DNA of 64,000 nucleotides from Chrysomallon squamiferum. Lineage: Eukaryota > Mollusca > Gastropoda > Neomphalida > Peltospiridae. Positions 12,712-23,712 of this stretch are shown in pieces; the first letter of the stretch is position 1, and each line of letters begins with the position of its first letter. The translations under genes and the position numbers were made by a program. The DNA lies in NCBI GenBank assembly GCA_012295275.1, contig CM022665.1, forward strand, positions 41,373,152 to 41,437,151, read 5' to 3'. The notes under the pieces are model-generated. The model searched no databases. It was not told the DNA's origin and saw only the letters and a program-made list of their open reading frames with translations.

Positions 12712-13119
12712 TGGTTTTTGTTTTTTCTTTACTGTTTTTCTCTGTTTTTCTCTCCTGTGTCCTTTTACATCTTTTTTTTTTTTGGGGGGATTGGGTCAAT
12801 TATAAATACTACTGTATATTTTTTTTAAAACTAACATATTTTAAGATATCCCTTCCCTAAACAGTTTCATAGTACCTTCTCCATCTCCTTTCACTTTTAC
12901 TTTTTTGTATCTTACACATATGGAAATAAAGACAATGTAGTAATAAGGAGAAAATCATTTTCTTTCTACTGTTTGAATAAATAATGCTTTAAAAATATAT
13001 TGAAATTTCTTTTTAATTTTAATTTTAATTTTAATCATCATCGTCACTGCTGCTATTAAAGTAATGACATTCCATTTGATAATTAATAATAACAACTCAA
13101 CTCACTGGCTTAAACATGC

Positions 13120-13430
13120 TTTTATCCAGATTATGATCCATTCTAATTAGTCTGAAAGGATGAGCATTGTTTGCCAGCAGGTATTGTAGTGTCTGTCAGA
13201 CGTAGGAGATTGCTCAGTTTTACACATTACAGTTTAATTCTGGTCGTGTGTGTTAGTGCTGCACAGGAGCTTGCTGTGGGATGTCAGTCCGGTCCCAATC
13301 AATTAATAAGTTTTTGTAATTTTGCTGTGTACTAGGGAAATCGGCTGTGAGCTGTTGGTGCTGTTGATGGGCGGTTGTCTGACAGACTGGCCAGTTGGGC
13401 TGATTAAATATTAATCAGTTTTCTTAAAGA
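13120..13430. promoter_or_regulatory. Candidate regulatory island
   Basis: About 300 bases of balanced, non-repetitive DNA between AT-rich repeats. It contains several TAAT/ATTA homeodomain-type cores. An inverted repeat, CTGATTAA-ata-TTAATCAG, sits at 13400-13418. No ORF is supported. Enhancer status is inferred from composition and motifs only. Confidence 0.35.
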
Positions 13431-13516
13431 AGAGTTTGTCGGTAGCTTGAAAACAGCCTTGTAAAACAAATAATAAAGAATAAATTAAACCCAAAAAAAC
13501 AAAACAATGAGAAACA

Positions 13517-13535
13517 AATAAATAAATACATATTA

Positions 13536-13566
<31 letters not shown>

Positions 13567-13594
13567 ATATTATAAATAAATAAATAAATAAATA
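13517..13594. repeat. (AAAT)n microsatellite
   Basis: Two AAAT runs separated by a short TATT-type interruption. They face a TTTA run at 13707-13732 in inverted orientation. Confidence 0.95.
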
Positions 13595-13706
13595 ATACCA
13601 AGAAGTAAAGAAAAGAAGAATAACAAAACAAAACAAATATCGGTTAATTTGTCATGGTAATTTGAGCATTGAAGCAAGGGAGAGCAAAATATGACCATCG
13701 GACATT

Positions 13707-13746
13707 TTATTTATTTATTTATTTATTTATTATTATTATTTTTTTT
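13707..13746. repeat. (TTTA)n/(TTA)n microsatellite
   Basis: A TTTA run followed by a TTA and T run. It is complementary to the AAAT repeat about 110 bases upstream. Confidence 0.9.
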
Positions 13747-14043
13747 TGTCTTTTAAAACAATATTCTGTTGAGTTAAGGATGAATTTCCATATTGTGTTA
13801 ACAATGATTGATTATTTTATTTTTGTTTTACCTCTTTATAGTGTTGCTAGTGTTGATTACTGGATTTTGTAATGATACTTTAATCCACTGTTAGAAACCT
13901 TTTAATCCTTTAATATACTTAGCACAATTGATAGAAAAATATTTGGTCGTTAGTATATCTATTAACTTTGGATTCTTCTGGATTTGTTATACCTTTCAAA
14001 CTTTTTGAAAGGTTTCTAGTTAAGAGCTGTGTGGTTTTTATTG

Positions 14044-14046
<3 letters not shown>

Positions 14047-14076
<30 letters not shown>

Positions 14077-14116
14077 CAATTTAGTTTCTTTCTTTCTTTC
14101 TTTCTTTCTTTCTTTA
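14047..14116. repeat. Poly(T) and (TTTC)n microsatellite
   Basis: A T run of about 22 bases, then an imperfect TTTC repeat at about 14090-14115. Confidence 0.9.
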
Positions 14117-15057
14117 TTATTATTTTTTTTCTACTTTTCTGGTTTCTTTCTTTTTTCCTAATACTTGTATTTCTGATTTTATTCATTTTTCCAAATGACA
14201 TTCTTTACAAAGGGAAGTATGATGGTAGCCCTAAAGGTGGTCTCTGGAGATTTGATCCTACAACCTATTTCTCTTCAGGTGGGTCTCTATTTATATGAAC
14301 AAAGCCAAAATGATAGTCTGGCTGTTATTTTTCTCAAATATTTTTTGAAATTTTAATCAATTTGTAAGTCCAGTGAAGCTTGTAATTTCTGCGCCAATGA
14401 TGATACGGGGTTTTTTTGCCATAGAGTTTGATACTATTGAACTCAGAGAATTAATTTACATTTTTCAGTCATGAGGACGAGACACCATTTGTGTGATATT
14501 TTTCAAGAGTTATTGAATAGCCATAACACAGATCCGAGACAGAATTACTTAAATAACACACTGATTATGTTATCAAAACTGACTCAGCCACCAAGTTGAA
14601 AAGACATTGCCAGAATTAACCCAAATCCAATTTCTTTTTCTAAAATACAGCAATGGCGATCTTTTTCACAGATGATTTAACTTTGCTTTATGTTGTAATC
14701 TAGTAAGTAATGAAATAAATCCAAAAGTATCATTTACTTGACCTTGTCTGTCCATTTTTTTTTTGTCCTCTTTTTTTTTTTTGGCCTTCTTTTTTTCCTT
14801 TTCCTATTTTTACTTAATTTAACCTATTTAGTTTTAACTTATTTTTTCCCCTTATTATGTTGACTGAGATAGACAGAACTGAACTGGGAATTTCCTTAAA
14901 TTCCTGATGTGAAAACCAAGTATCAAAAATTGAGAATAGGTATTTAAAATTTGTTACAAATTTATTTATTTATAATAATAATAATAATAAAACAAATCAT
15001 GAAGATTGCTCTAATTCACCATCATTAGCAATATCTGTGTTGTGTTAGTGTCAATTA

Positions 15058-15089
15058 AATAATAAAAATAATAATAATAAGAATAATAA

Positions 15090-15125
<36 letters not shown>

Positions 15126-15126
15126 T
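15058..15126. repeat. (AAT)n microsatellite
   Basis: AATAAT repeat with AAG and ATG interruptions. A smaller run of the same type is at 14970-14991. Confidence 0.9.
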
Positions 15127-15159
15127 AAAACAGTTTGAACATTCAGTGTCTCACAGTCT

Positions 15160-15450
15160 CTCACACCTAATAGAATTCATTCTAATTCCATTGACTACAA
15201 ATATGTTGAGAATGAGAACTTAATTCTCCTTTCAGCAAATGGAAATCAAAACAGAATTATTCTTTGATCCTCTGGTGATTTCTTCATTGAATTTCGCCAA
15301 AATATATCAATTCCTCGTGTGATCGGCACTCATAAATTGCTTCCCACAGTGATAATCTAATGACTTGTCTTTACATCGTGGCCTCCTGAAGGACCTGCTC
15401 TGTCTATGCTGATTTCTTTAAACCTTCATGTAATTACACATCTTGGTCAG
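15160..15450. promoter_or_regulatory. Balanced-composition island
   Basis: Non-repetitive DNA with words such as CTCGTGTGATCGGCACTC, lying between an AAT microsatellite and the 66-bp minisatellite. No ORF is supported. It is a candidate conserved element on composition alone. Confidence 0.3.
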
Positions 15451-15550
15451 GGAGAGAGTGTGGAATATGGAACCCATTTTTTTTTTTATGAGGCTGCTGC
15501 AGTTTGGGGAATATCACTGAGCCAGCTAATCATTTCCTATTGTAACTGAC

Positions 15551-15970
15551 GATAAAAGAGTATTTGCTGCTTTAGGTGAATATTCCCAAGAAAGTTGCTG
15601 GTCATTAGTAACTGATGATAAAAGAGTATTTGCTGCTTTATCTGGATATTCCCAAGGAAGTCACTGGTCATTAGTAAGTAACAATAAAAGAGTATTTGCT
15701 GCTTTAGGTGAATATTCCCAAGCAAGTCACTGGTCATTAGTAACTGATGATAAAAGAGTATTTGCTGCTTTAGGTGAATATTCCCAAGCAAGTCACTGGT
15801 CATTAGTAACTGACGATAAAATAGTATTTGCTGCTTTAGGTGAATATTCCCAAGCAAGTTGCTGGTCATTAGTAACTTATGATAAAAGAATATTTGCTGT
15901 TTTATCTCAATATTCCCAAGGAAGTCACTGGTCATTAGTCACTGATGATAAAAGAGTATTTGCTGCTTTG
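15551..15970. repeat. 66-bp minisatellite, about 6.4 copies
   Basis: GATAAAAGAGTATTTGCTGC (or a close variant) starts at 15551, 15617, 15683, 15749, 15815, 15881 and 15947, exactly 66 bases apart. Each unit goes on through GTGAATATTCCCAAG and TCACTGGTCATTAGTAAC. Because 66 is divisible by three, the minus strand stays open for 132 codons (15935-15537) as a 22-residue repeat, but no gene context supports translation. Confidence 0.95.
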
Positions 15971-16390
15971 CACTTAATTTTTTTATGTAGCCAGCTAATC
16001 TGCTTCTGTTACTAGTCATAAAATACTATTTGAGGGGAGGTTTTTTCGGTTTATCTTTTTGTTATACTAGACTATAGTATTAAAAAATAGCATTTATGCT
16101 TCTTTGGATCAGTATTACCCAACCAGTTAGTCCTTTGTTGTTAATAATAAAATAGTATTTGCTGCTGTGATGTTGGGTGACTATTTTCCCAGGAAATATT
16201 TTTTTGTTTTGTCACAGATAACAAAATAATTTCTGTTTTGGATGATTACTGCTAAGCCAAACAATTTTTTTTTTTTTTTAAATTTTTTTTTTGGTCTCCT
16301 GTAACCAAATGGCATTTGCAGCTTTTGTCACTAAGAATAAAATATTATCTGCTACTTTTTTCAGACTTTTGTTTCATTCTGTCCAGCAGT
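15971..16390. repeat. Decayed downstream copies of the 66-bp unit
   Basis: ATAAAATACTATTTGAGG (16018), AATAAAATAGTATTTGCTGC (about 16146), GATAACAAAATAATTTCTG (about 16217) and GAATAAAATATTATCTGCT (about 16334) repeat the core word at irregular spacing. The array seems to fade from homogeneous to degenerate left to right. Confidence 0.7.
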
Positions 16391-16559
16391 TTTAGTGTGA
16401 TGGGAGATTAGATTGTCAGCTGTTATTTTTCCTTTTTTGGTCTAATCTTACTGATCTCAGTTCCTTAATAAAAGTTTTACGATAATTCACCAAATCATGA
16501 TAAATATCCTTTTTTTTTTTTTTTTTTTTTTTTTTCCTTTTTGCTTTAAAACTATTATG

Positions 16560-16800
16560 TTGCATTTAGGGTGCCAGTATATGTAATTCATTAAGGTACG
16601 ACCGTATATCCTTGCTTATTTAATAATGTAAATTAATTTGCCTTGCCGGCCTGTTGACGATGAAATAACTCAAACAAATTATAATGGAGTTCCGAAGTGA
16701 AATGATTTGCTTCTAAGTCAGATATGATTGATCATGAGCAAGTCTGAGACATGTTTATGCATTAATGATTGAATATTTAACAACACCTCAGGAACAAAAC
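16560..16800. promoter_or_regulatory. Balanced-composition island
   Basis: Non-repetitive stretch with GGTACGACCGTATATCC and GCCTTGCCGGCCTGTTGACG between a poly(T) run and the next tandem-repeat block. No ORF is supported. Confidence 0.25.
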
Positions 16801-16839
16801 AAAAATAAAAATGGCTACTACAGTGTCCATGCTTGATGG

Positions 16840-17880
16840 ATTTGATGATTTTTACATTGTGAATAATGAATTATATGCATATCAAAGACTTTGGTATATG
16901 TTATGTAGTATATGTGAATGTCTCATATTAAATGTACACGGTATATATTGTACAGAAGTGTTGCTTTTATTTCTTACACTGGGAAAACAAATTGTTTGAT
17001 AGATGCTTTGGTATGTGCTGTGTTATATTTTGTATATAAAGGATGTGATGTGTTCTGTTCTATATGTGGCAGTGTCTTGAATATCAAAGACCTTAGTATA
17101 CACTGAATTATTTTCTTTTATTTCAAAGGTATATCAGATATTTTGCTACACCACTGTGAATGTCTTGGTCATCAGACACTGGTATGGTTATGACTATGTA
17201 CTGAATATTATTTTGGTTGTGCAAATTTTGTTTGTAAGAATGACTTTGGTACTCTGTTGTATATGAAAGAAATTTCTATAACTGTAAGCAGGATCATCGT
17301 ACTATTAAATATTGTGATATGTATGTATCAGCCTTTTGTGTATGGAAGAGTTTTATGTATCATTCTGTATGCAGGAATATCTTGTCAAGTCAGATATTAC
17401 GCTATTTAACATTTTGGTAATATGTGTAGCAATCTCTTGTATATGCATCATTCTGTTTGCAGAAATTTCTTGTTAACTTTTTTCTTATACTATTAATCAT
17501 TTTAGTTTATGTGTAACATTCTATTAAATATGAGAGTTCTATGTGTTATATTCTATATGCAGGAGTATCTTGTTGATTTATATATAATTATACTATTAAA
17601 CATTTTGGTTATATGTGCAACAGTCTGTTTTATGTGAAAGATTGTTCTCTGTATTAGGCTATATGAAGAAATTCTTGTCAACGTACGAGTTACACTATTA
17701 AATACTTGCTGTAATTATGTGTGAGTGTTTAACTGAAAGAGAGTTCTGTGTTTTACTCTGTATGATGAAATATCTTGTCAACGTATATGTTAGACGGTTA
17801 ACTATTTTGGTATAATTGTGTGTGAAAGAGAGTATCTATGTATTATTCTGTATGCAGAAATATCTTGTCTGTCCCAGACT
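16840..17880. repeat. Decayed tandem repeat, unit about 83-105 bp
   Basis: Words of the type TGTATGCAGAAATATCTTGT recur at about 17289, 17372, 17460, 17560, 17665, 17764 and 17855. In between are TACTATTAAACATTTTGGT and TGTGAAAGAGAGT blocks. Earlier units (16840-17280) are more diverged. The short open frames at 16811-17106 are made of these repeats and are not genes. Confidence 0.8.
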
Positions 17881-17984
17881 CTGATATCAGCTGTTGTTAC
17901 GCTTCCAAGTCTGAAAAGGAAGTCTGAAAAGATCATTTTCTTTGTTTTTTTTGCTGCACTGCTACAGTGATAAACTGAAATCTT

Positions 17985-18330
17985 CATTTTACTTATTCAG
18001 AGCATGACAAAGACCACACTGCTTTGTTCTCAATCATTTTCACACACGAGTCTGCTGAGCTAATTGTCTTTAGCTTTTCTTAGTGTTGTTCTGCAAGATT
18101 AAAAATAAGCTGATGATGGCTAATTGTCCAGTTTGATGACCTTGATGTGTAATCACTGAGTAAGCAGGTTAGTCCGAGACCTTTACAAGCACAAATAGAA
18201 TTAAGCTGTGACACGGAATTTAAAGGTGCTGCTTGTGAATCTGTTAAATGGTTTTTGGGATTATGTGGCAGCTGTTGTAAAGACAAATTTGCTGTCCAAA
18301 AGGCGATTAGCGACAGAGTTTAATGGAATT
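17985..18330. promoter_or_regulatory. Candidate regulatory island
   Basis: About 340 bases of mixed, non-repetitive sequence. It contains GACAAAGACCACACTGC, repeated CTAATTGTC words (18060 and 18120) and TTAAGCTGTGACACGG. The minus-strand frame of 68 codons has no family signature. Conservation cannot be judged from one sequence. Confidence 0.35.
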
Positions 18331-18405
18331 GTTGTGTATGTTGTACTAATTTGCTAATTGATATGTATTCCTCTTTTGTTCAGTGCTACTTGTCTTATCT
18401 GAGGT

Positions 18406-18573
18406 GTGTGTCTATGTACGTGTGGAAGTATATCTGTAAATGTGTGTAAATATGTGGAAATATGTGGAATATATCTGTATATGTGTGTAGAATATATCTG
18501 TATGTGTGTGTGGAATATATCTGTATGTGTGTGTGCGGTAATACGTGTGTGTGTGTGTCTAAATGTTTGCATA
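18406..18573. repeat. GT-rich minisatellite
   Basis: GGAATATATCTGTATGTGTG recurs three times with about 30-base spacing inside GT-rich DNA. Confidence 0.85.
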
Positions 18574-19391
18574 TTTACATGTTTGAGTTCAATATTTCAG
18601 TGATGTTTACATATAAACCCTTTCAGCTGTATTGCATTTAACTCAAAGAATAAATGTTAAAATATAAAAATAAATGTTTAAAAAAAAAACCCCAAATCCC
18701 CAGATATTAGCTTATTTCAGAAGAAAACAATCTCAGAAACAATAATTTTTCCTTTAAGATTTAAAAGAAAATTGACTAAATAAAGAAAAATGATTAAAGA
18801 AAAGGAGAATTGCTTACTGACTTCAAGAATGTACTGGAATAACCATCAATGAAAAATGTGATAAAAATAATAATAATACTAAAAATTAATAACATTGCCT
18901 ATAATAACAAGAAATTAAAAAATAAACAAACGGAAAAAGATTAAGTGCATGTTATGTGCATACATTTAGTTCAAAAATATAAAAGGAACAGTAACATTAA
19001 TGAAAATTTAAAAGATATCCACAATTACGTTTACTCTGACTCCAAAAAGTCAAACATAAGGGGGTATAAAGAAAATAAAAATAAAACAGTAATGTCTTAC
19101 TGTCTGTTGAGAAGTTAATGAAAAACACAATAGCCTTAGTTGAATTGCTTTGACTGGCCATTAAAGGTTATATCAGTGAAAACAATTCACATTATCTATC
19201 AATTTCAGCTGTTCTCAGATGTTAATCATTGCAACGAGAGTCTATTGATTTTACTGTGTAATGGGTTTCATTTTGAAATTTTACATTCCATTGGATTTTA
19301 AATTGGTTTTCGGAAGACATCTTTTTTGTGGACTTAAAATTTTCCAGTTCTTGTTTCGTTTTGAGCTCGTAAATGTTGTTTTTGCATTGTC

Positions 19392-19620
19392 ATAGTTTTC
19401 CGATTTTTCACGTATTCAGAGTTACCGGTTTCCAAATTCTACACATGTTAAAGTTATCAGTTTTCAGATTTTTCACGTATTCAAAGTTTTTAGTTTTCAG
19501 ACTTTGCTCATATTCAAATTTACTATTTTTCAGGTTTTGTGTTTATTCAAAGTTCTCAGTTTCCAGATTTTGCACACATTCAAATTTACCACTTTTCAAA
19601 ACACTAAAATCCATATATTT
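19392..19620. repeat. 33-bp minisatellite
   Basis: Units of 33 bases such as TTTTCAGATTTTTCACGTAT recur about six times with divergence. The plus strand stays open for 102 codons (19373-19681) as an 11-residue repeat (FRFCxYSKFxV). The period is a multiple of three, so this openness is a by-product rather than evidence of a gene. Confidence 0.85.
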
Positions 19621-19733
19621 TGATATTTTGACCTATTCAGAAATATTTTCCTTGCATATTTTAATTTACTTTATACTCTAACATACTTAGACTATGTAGG
19701 AAATTTTCATTAACTGTACCAGTATGAAAAGAC

Positions 19734-19736
<3 letters not shown>

Positions 19737-19774
<38 letters not shown>
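19737..19774. repeat. (TA)n microsatellite
   Basis: About 18 TA units. Confidence 0.95.
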
Positions 19775-19777
<3 letters not shown>

Positions 19778-19889
19778 TTTGCTTATATACTATGATTAAT
19801 TAATGAATTTTATTTACTGTTATTATTTGTGTTTTTCGAAGTTTTATACAACAGCTAATTACAGTGTTTTCATGCTGACAGTATGTCAA

Positions 19890-20385
19890 ATATTAAAAAT
19901 GGATAAAAATTTCTTCTAAAGATATCTATTGTTCCACTAAAACAATTTGGTAGTTTTAATCAAAGACTGAAAATGAAAAACAAAAATCACATTAAAGATT
20001 TCTTCTAAAGTTATCTATTGTTCCACTTATTATTTTATTTTAATTTAACTTTTTTTTTTTTTCAGTCTGTTTATTATTATTCTTTTTAATCAAAAGTTGG
20101 AAATTATAAAACATTATTTTGACGATTCTGCACAGTAGACAAATATTTGTTCTTATACTAATATTAACTCAGGGGTCGTTCGGTTTCTTTTTGATGTTGG
20201 TAATCAGAGATTGGAAATGGATTAAAGATCTTGTTTTCGAGATTCCTACAACAAACAAGTATTTAGTGTCGCACGAACGGCAATATAGTGCACGAGAGAT
20301 TGGAAATGAATGGAAATCATTCTTGTTTTCAAGACTGTAAGCCAAACAAGTTTGTGTATTTATTCCAATATTAATTTATATGGCT
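19890..20385. repeat. Decayed tandem repeat, unit about 90-115 bp
   Basis: ATTTCTTCTAAAGATATCTA at about 19909 recurs as ATTTCTTCTAAAGTTATCTA at about 19998, both followed by TTGTTCCACT. TTGGAAATTATAAAAC (20097), GATTGGAAATGGATTAAAG (20210) and GATTGGAAATGAATGG (20299) mark further units. The 73-codon plus frame at 20119-20340 consists of these units. Confidence 0.75.
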
Positions 20386-20749
20386 TTTTTTTTTTTTTAT
20401 GGGCTGTCAGATATGAAAGAAGATTATTAGCATCACACCTCAAGCATTTGATGTATGTTTGAAGCACTTTTCTTTTTCTGCCCATTATCAAGTACTTGCG
20501 ACTCGCTGTACGACTTTGTTATTTCTGTCCACCAAGAGCAATGTAAGGGTAAATAGTAAATTTGATAATTGAGCAGTGATGCCGTATTTTGCTTCTCTTT
20601 CCAGAAATATATCAGAGTTAAGATGTTAATTAACACTGATGAGGCAATGAGAAAATGAGGCAATGAGAAAATGAGGTCAAGCAAAAAGTGACACCAGATG
20701 TTGATAATAAGATCGGTGATAAACTAGGTTGGAGTGTATTTTGCGTGTG

Positions 20750-21240
20750 GGAATGTGGGTGGTGGGTGGTATGTGTGTGTGTCTCTGTGTGTGTGGCTGT
20801 GTGTGGATGTCCATGTGTGTGATTATATATGAATGTGTATGTATATAGGTATGTATATATTTATATGTGTGTATGTTTTTGGATGTGCATGTGTGTTTAT
20901 GTATGAATGTATATGTATATAGGTATGTATATATTTATATGTATGTTTTTGGTGTGTTGTGTATCTATCTATAATGTCTGTATGTATTTATGTTATGTAT
21001 GTATGTTGTGTTAATGTTTTTATTGTATGTGTATGTATGTTTGTATAAATATATGTGTGTATATATGTCTATGCATCTGTATGTTATGTATGTGTGGTGT
21101 ATTAATGTTTTTATTTGTATTTATCTTAATAAATGTCTATATATTTCTCTGTCTGTGTGTGTGGTATAATTTTTATGTTTTTGTTTATATGTTAATGTGT
21201 GGGTATATGTATAAAATGTATGTGTATTTAATACTATATA
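20750..21240. repeat. GT/TA-rich low-complexity block
   Basis: An extended TGTGTGTATATATG-type stretch. One segment, TGTATATAGGTATGTATATA, occurs twice (about 20838 and 20912). It produces Cys/Val/Tyr-rich open frames with no gene character. Confidence 0.9.
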
Positions 21241-21609
21241 CAGTATATGTTTAACATGTGCCTTTTTGCATTTCTTTGCACTCGTGTACATACATAATTG
21301 ATGGTATATGTGAAAAATCTGTATCAGTGTGTTATAATCATAGTGAATGGCAGTATGATAGCTATTTTATTATTTGTGTAATTTTTATTAAATTGCTTTT
21401 TGATGGCCGTGATAATGATAAAATAATGAAATTTGGTGTCATTAATCGATTTTGATCCTGTGATTAACACTCGTTCAGAATTTATAACAGCAACAAGAGA
21501 GATAAAATGAAAAAGATCATTAGTTATAATGAACTTGTTTTTATTGTGATTTCAGAATTTATCTTTGCTTAAAAATTTCCTTTCATTAAGATGTTATCCA
21601 GAGTTAGCA

Positions 21610-21613
<4 letters not shown>

Positions 21614-21669
<56 letters not shown>
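21614..21669. repeat. (ATT)n microsatellite
   Basis: About 18 uninterrupted TTA/ATT units, producing poly-Ile and poly-Asn frames. Confidence 0.95.
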
Positions 21670-23700
21670 GTTTTTATTATTTATTTTATTTATTTTTTTA
21701 AAGATGAAAGAAAAAATATTTTTGAATTCTACTGCAATGTTGTATAAAGATGTTTTGTTCCAAACTGAAAATTTAATTTTCATGTTGTATTTCACTATTT
21801 GAAGTATGCATATAGGTCTGGACATGGATTTTTTCCTGTATGCACACACTCTATTGTTTAAATACATGTTTGTATAACCATGAGTATATGTTTGTATGAT
21901 ATTCATTCACATATGTGCATCAGTTTTTATATATGTGACCAAACACATCAAAATCAGGAATATGTTTTTCTCAGGATCCATTTGACAGAAACTTTCTTTA
22001 TGTGCCTTCTCTTAAAAAAACAATAACCTTGTGTCCAATCTAGCTAGACATTTCTGTTTGGTAATGTTGTAAAGCCAGGAAAATTATCTTTCAGCTTGGT
22101 ACCTTTAACTGAAAGAGTAATTTTCTTAGTTGCAGCTGATTTTGATTTTCTCCGTCACATATACTTCACAATAGCAAATCGACTGATATCTTCACAGCTA
22201 TTCTTAATAAATCAGTACAATGTGCTGTATCCATGTTTTTGAAACCTGACAGCTACATTATTTGTCTTGAATGAAACAGATAATCTGAGAGTGGGTAGGT
22301 TTCATTATTATCACATCGGCTGGCATTTAACATCAGCAGAAGTAAATTACTCAGAGATCAGATTAATGTCTCACTGGGTCATGTCTTCTTGTCTGCTGCC
22401 CATGGCCTGATTTATAATGGTAAAAATCATAGTTTAAAATGACCTGGGTTGAAGAATTTGATTTTATTCTGTTTTACCTCAATAATAAACATATCAGCAT
22501 GCAAAAAAAAAAAAGAAAAAAGTATAATGAAAGGGAAGTGGTTTTTTGTTTGGTTTTGTTTTGATAACTGATAATAGTGATGAAAAAGAAGGAAGAAAGA
22601 AGAAAGATGGATGGGTAGACAGATGAATAAGTAAATGGATGCATATATATTACTTTTATATTTTCAGTGAATATTTGAATCAATGGATGACGAACAGATA
22701 AATGTAATCTGCACAACAGAAATACACATAAACACATTCAAAATAATTATCATTATAGCAGCTGATTTGAATAATAAACAAAAAACACCAGAATAATGTT
22801 GTATTATTTATTAATTAGTTCTTACATATAAGTAAAATACAGTTGAGAAACAAACAAATGATATTTAACACCTATAATTTTAAACAATTTTTTATTATTT
22901 TTTTTTGTTGTGGAAATGAAAGAAATCTATGTTTTAATCAGTTAATATAACAGACCCGTTTGTCTCCATCCTGCATAAGAATTACACCACTGAACTGTTA
23001 AGACAGCAATTGTAAAACTCACAGAGTTATCACATTTATGAAGGTTATCTTCACAAAAAGGTTCACTTTGTAACGATTCTTTATTCATTTTCTAATCTAA
23101 CATTTTTCTGGGTTTTTTTTTCTTCTTCTTCTTTTTTAACATGATCAGAATAATCCTAAAAGAATAATAAAAGATGCTTTGAGAAGTTTCAATCAGTTGT
23201 TACATGAAAAAAAAAAATATAGATTTATATTCTTGACTCTTTCAGTTTTGTTCTCCTGATGTTAAAAAAGTGATCACTTTACTGATGTGCACAAATGTAT
23301 ATTGTTTTTAAATATGAAGTGAACAGTTTCTCATTCTCTTGCTTGCACAAAAGTAGTCTCCATAGGGACTAAAAATCAGCTCATCTTGGCACACGTTGAC
23401 TTCTCAAAATTATCTACTTAAAATCATTATGATTTGAAAAAGTTGATCTCCAACATAAATCCAAGAGAGCAGTTCACTGATAATCCTTCGTCTGACATCT
23501 TTTTTTTTTAAAATCAGATATTCTCTTTAAAAGTCCAGATGTTACAAAACTTTCTGCTACAAGAACGAAAAACAAGGACATTTTTTTTTTCTCTCTCTCT
23601 CTCTCATAATTACTCTCTTTGATTCAGAATTTGTTAATCTTTTGTAAAACATGCCAGTACGAGAAACAAAAACAAAAACAATATGAATATGGCAACTTGA
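21670..23700. other. 3' flank of the GPCR gene, no gene seen
   Basis: AT-rich DNA with one more balanced patch at about 22260-22420. Transcripts of the minus-strand GPCR would end in this interval. I see no exon or intact transposon. Confidence 0.5.
23080..23085 (-). other. Possible AATAAA polyadenylation signal for the GPCR
   Basis: Minus-strand AATAAA about 630 bases past the GPCR stop. The hexamer is common in AT-rich DNA, so this is only a possibility. Confidence 0.2.
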
Positions 23701-23712
23701 ATGTCAAATGTT

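Noticed and set aside
14211-14285. Possible small exon ending CTTCAGGTGGGT
   Set aside because: Only about 25 codons, no matching CPSF2 sequence, and no clear acceptor in the right place.
15537-15935. 132-codon minus-strand repeat protein
   Set aside because: Openness follows from the 66-base period; there are no splice sites, flanking exons or start context to support translation.
15551-15970. CRISPR-like regular spacing
   Set aside because: The whole 66-base unit repeats, with no unique spacers, in an animal genome. It is a minisatellite.
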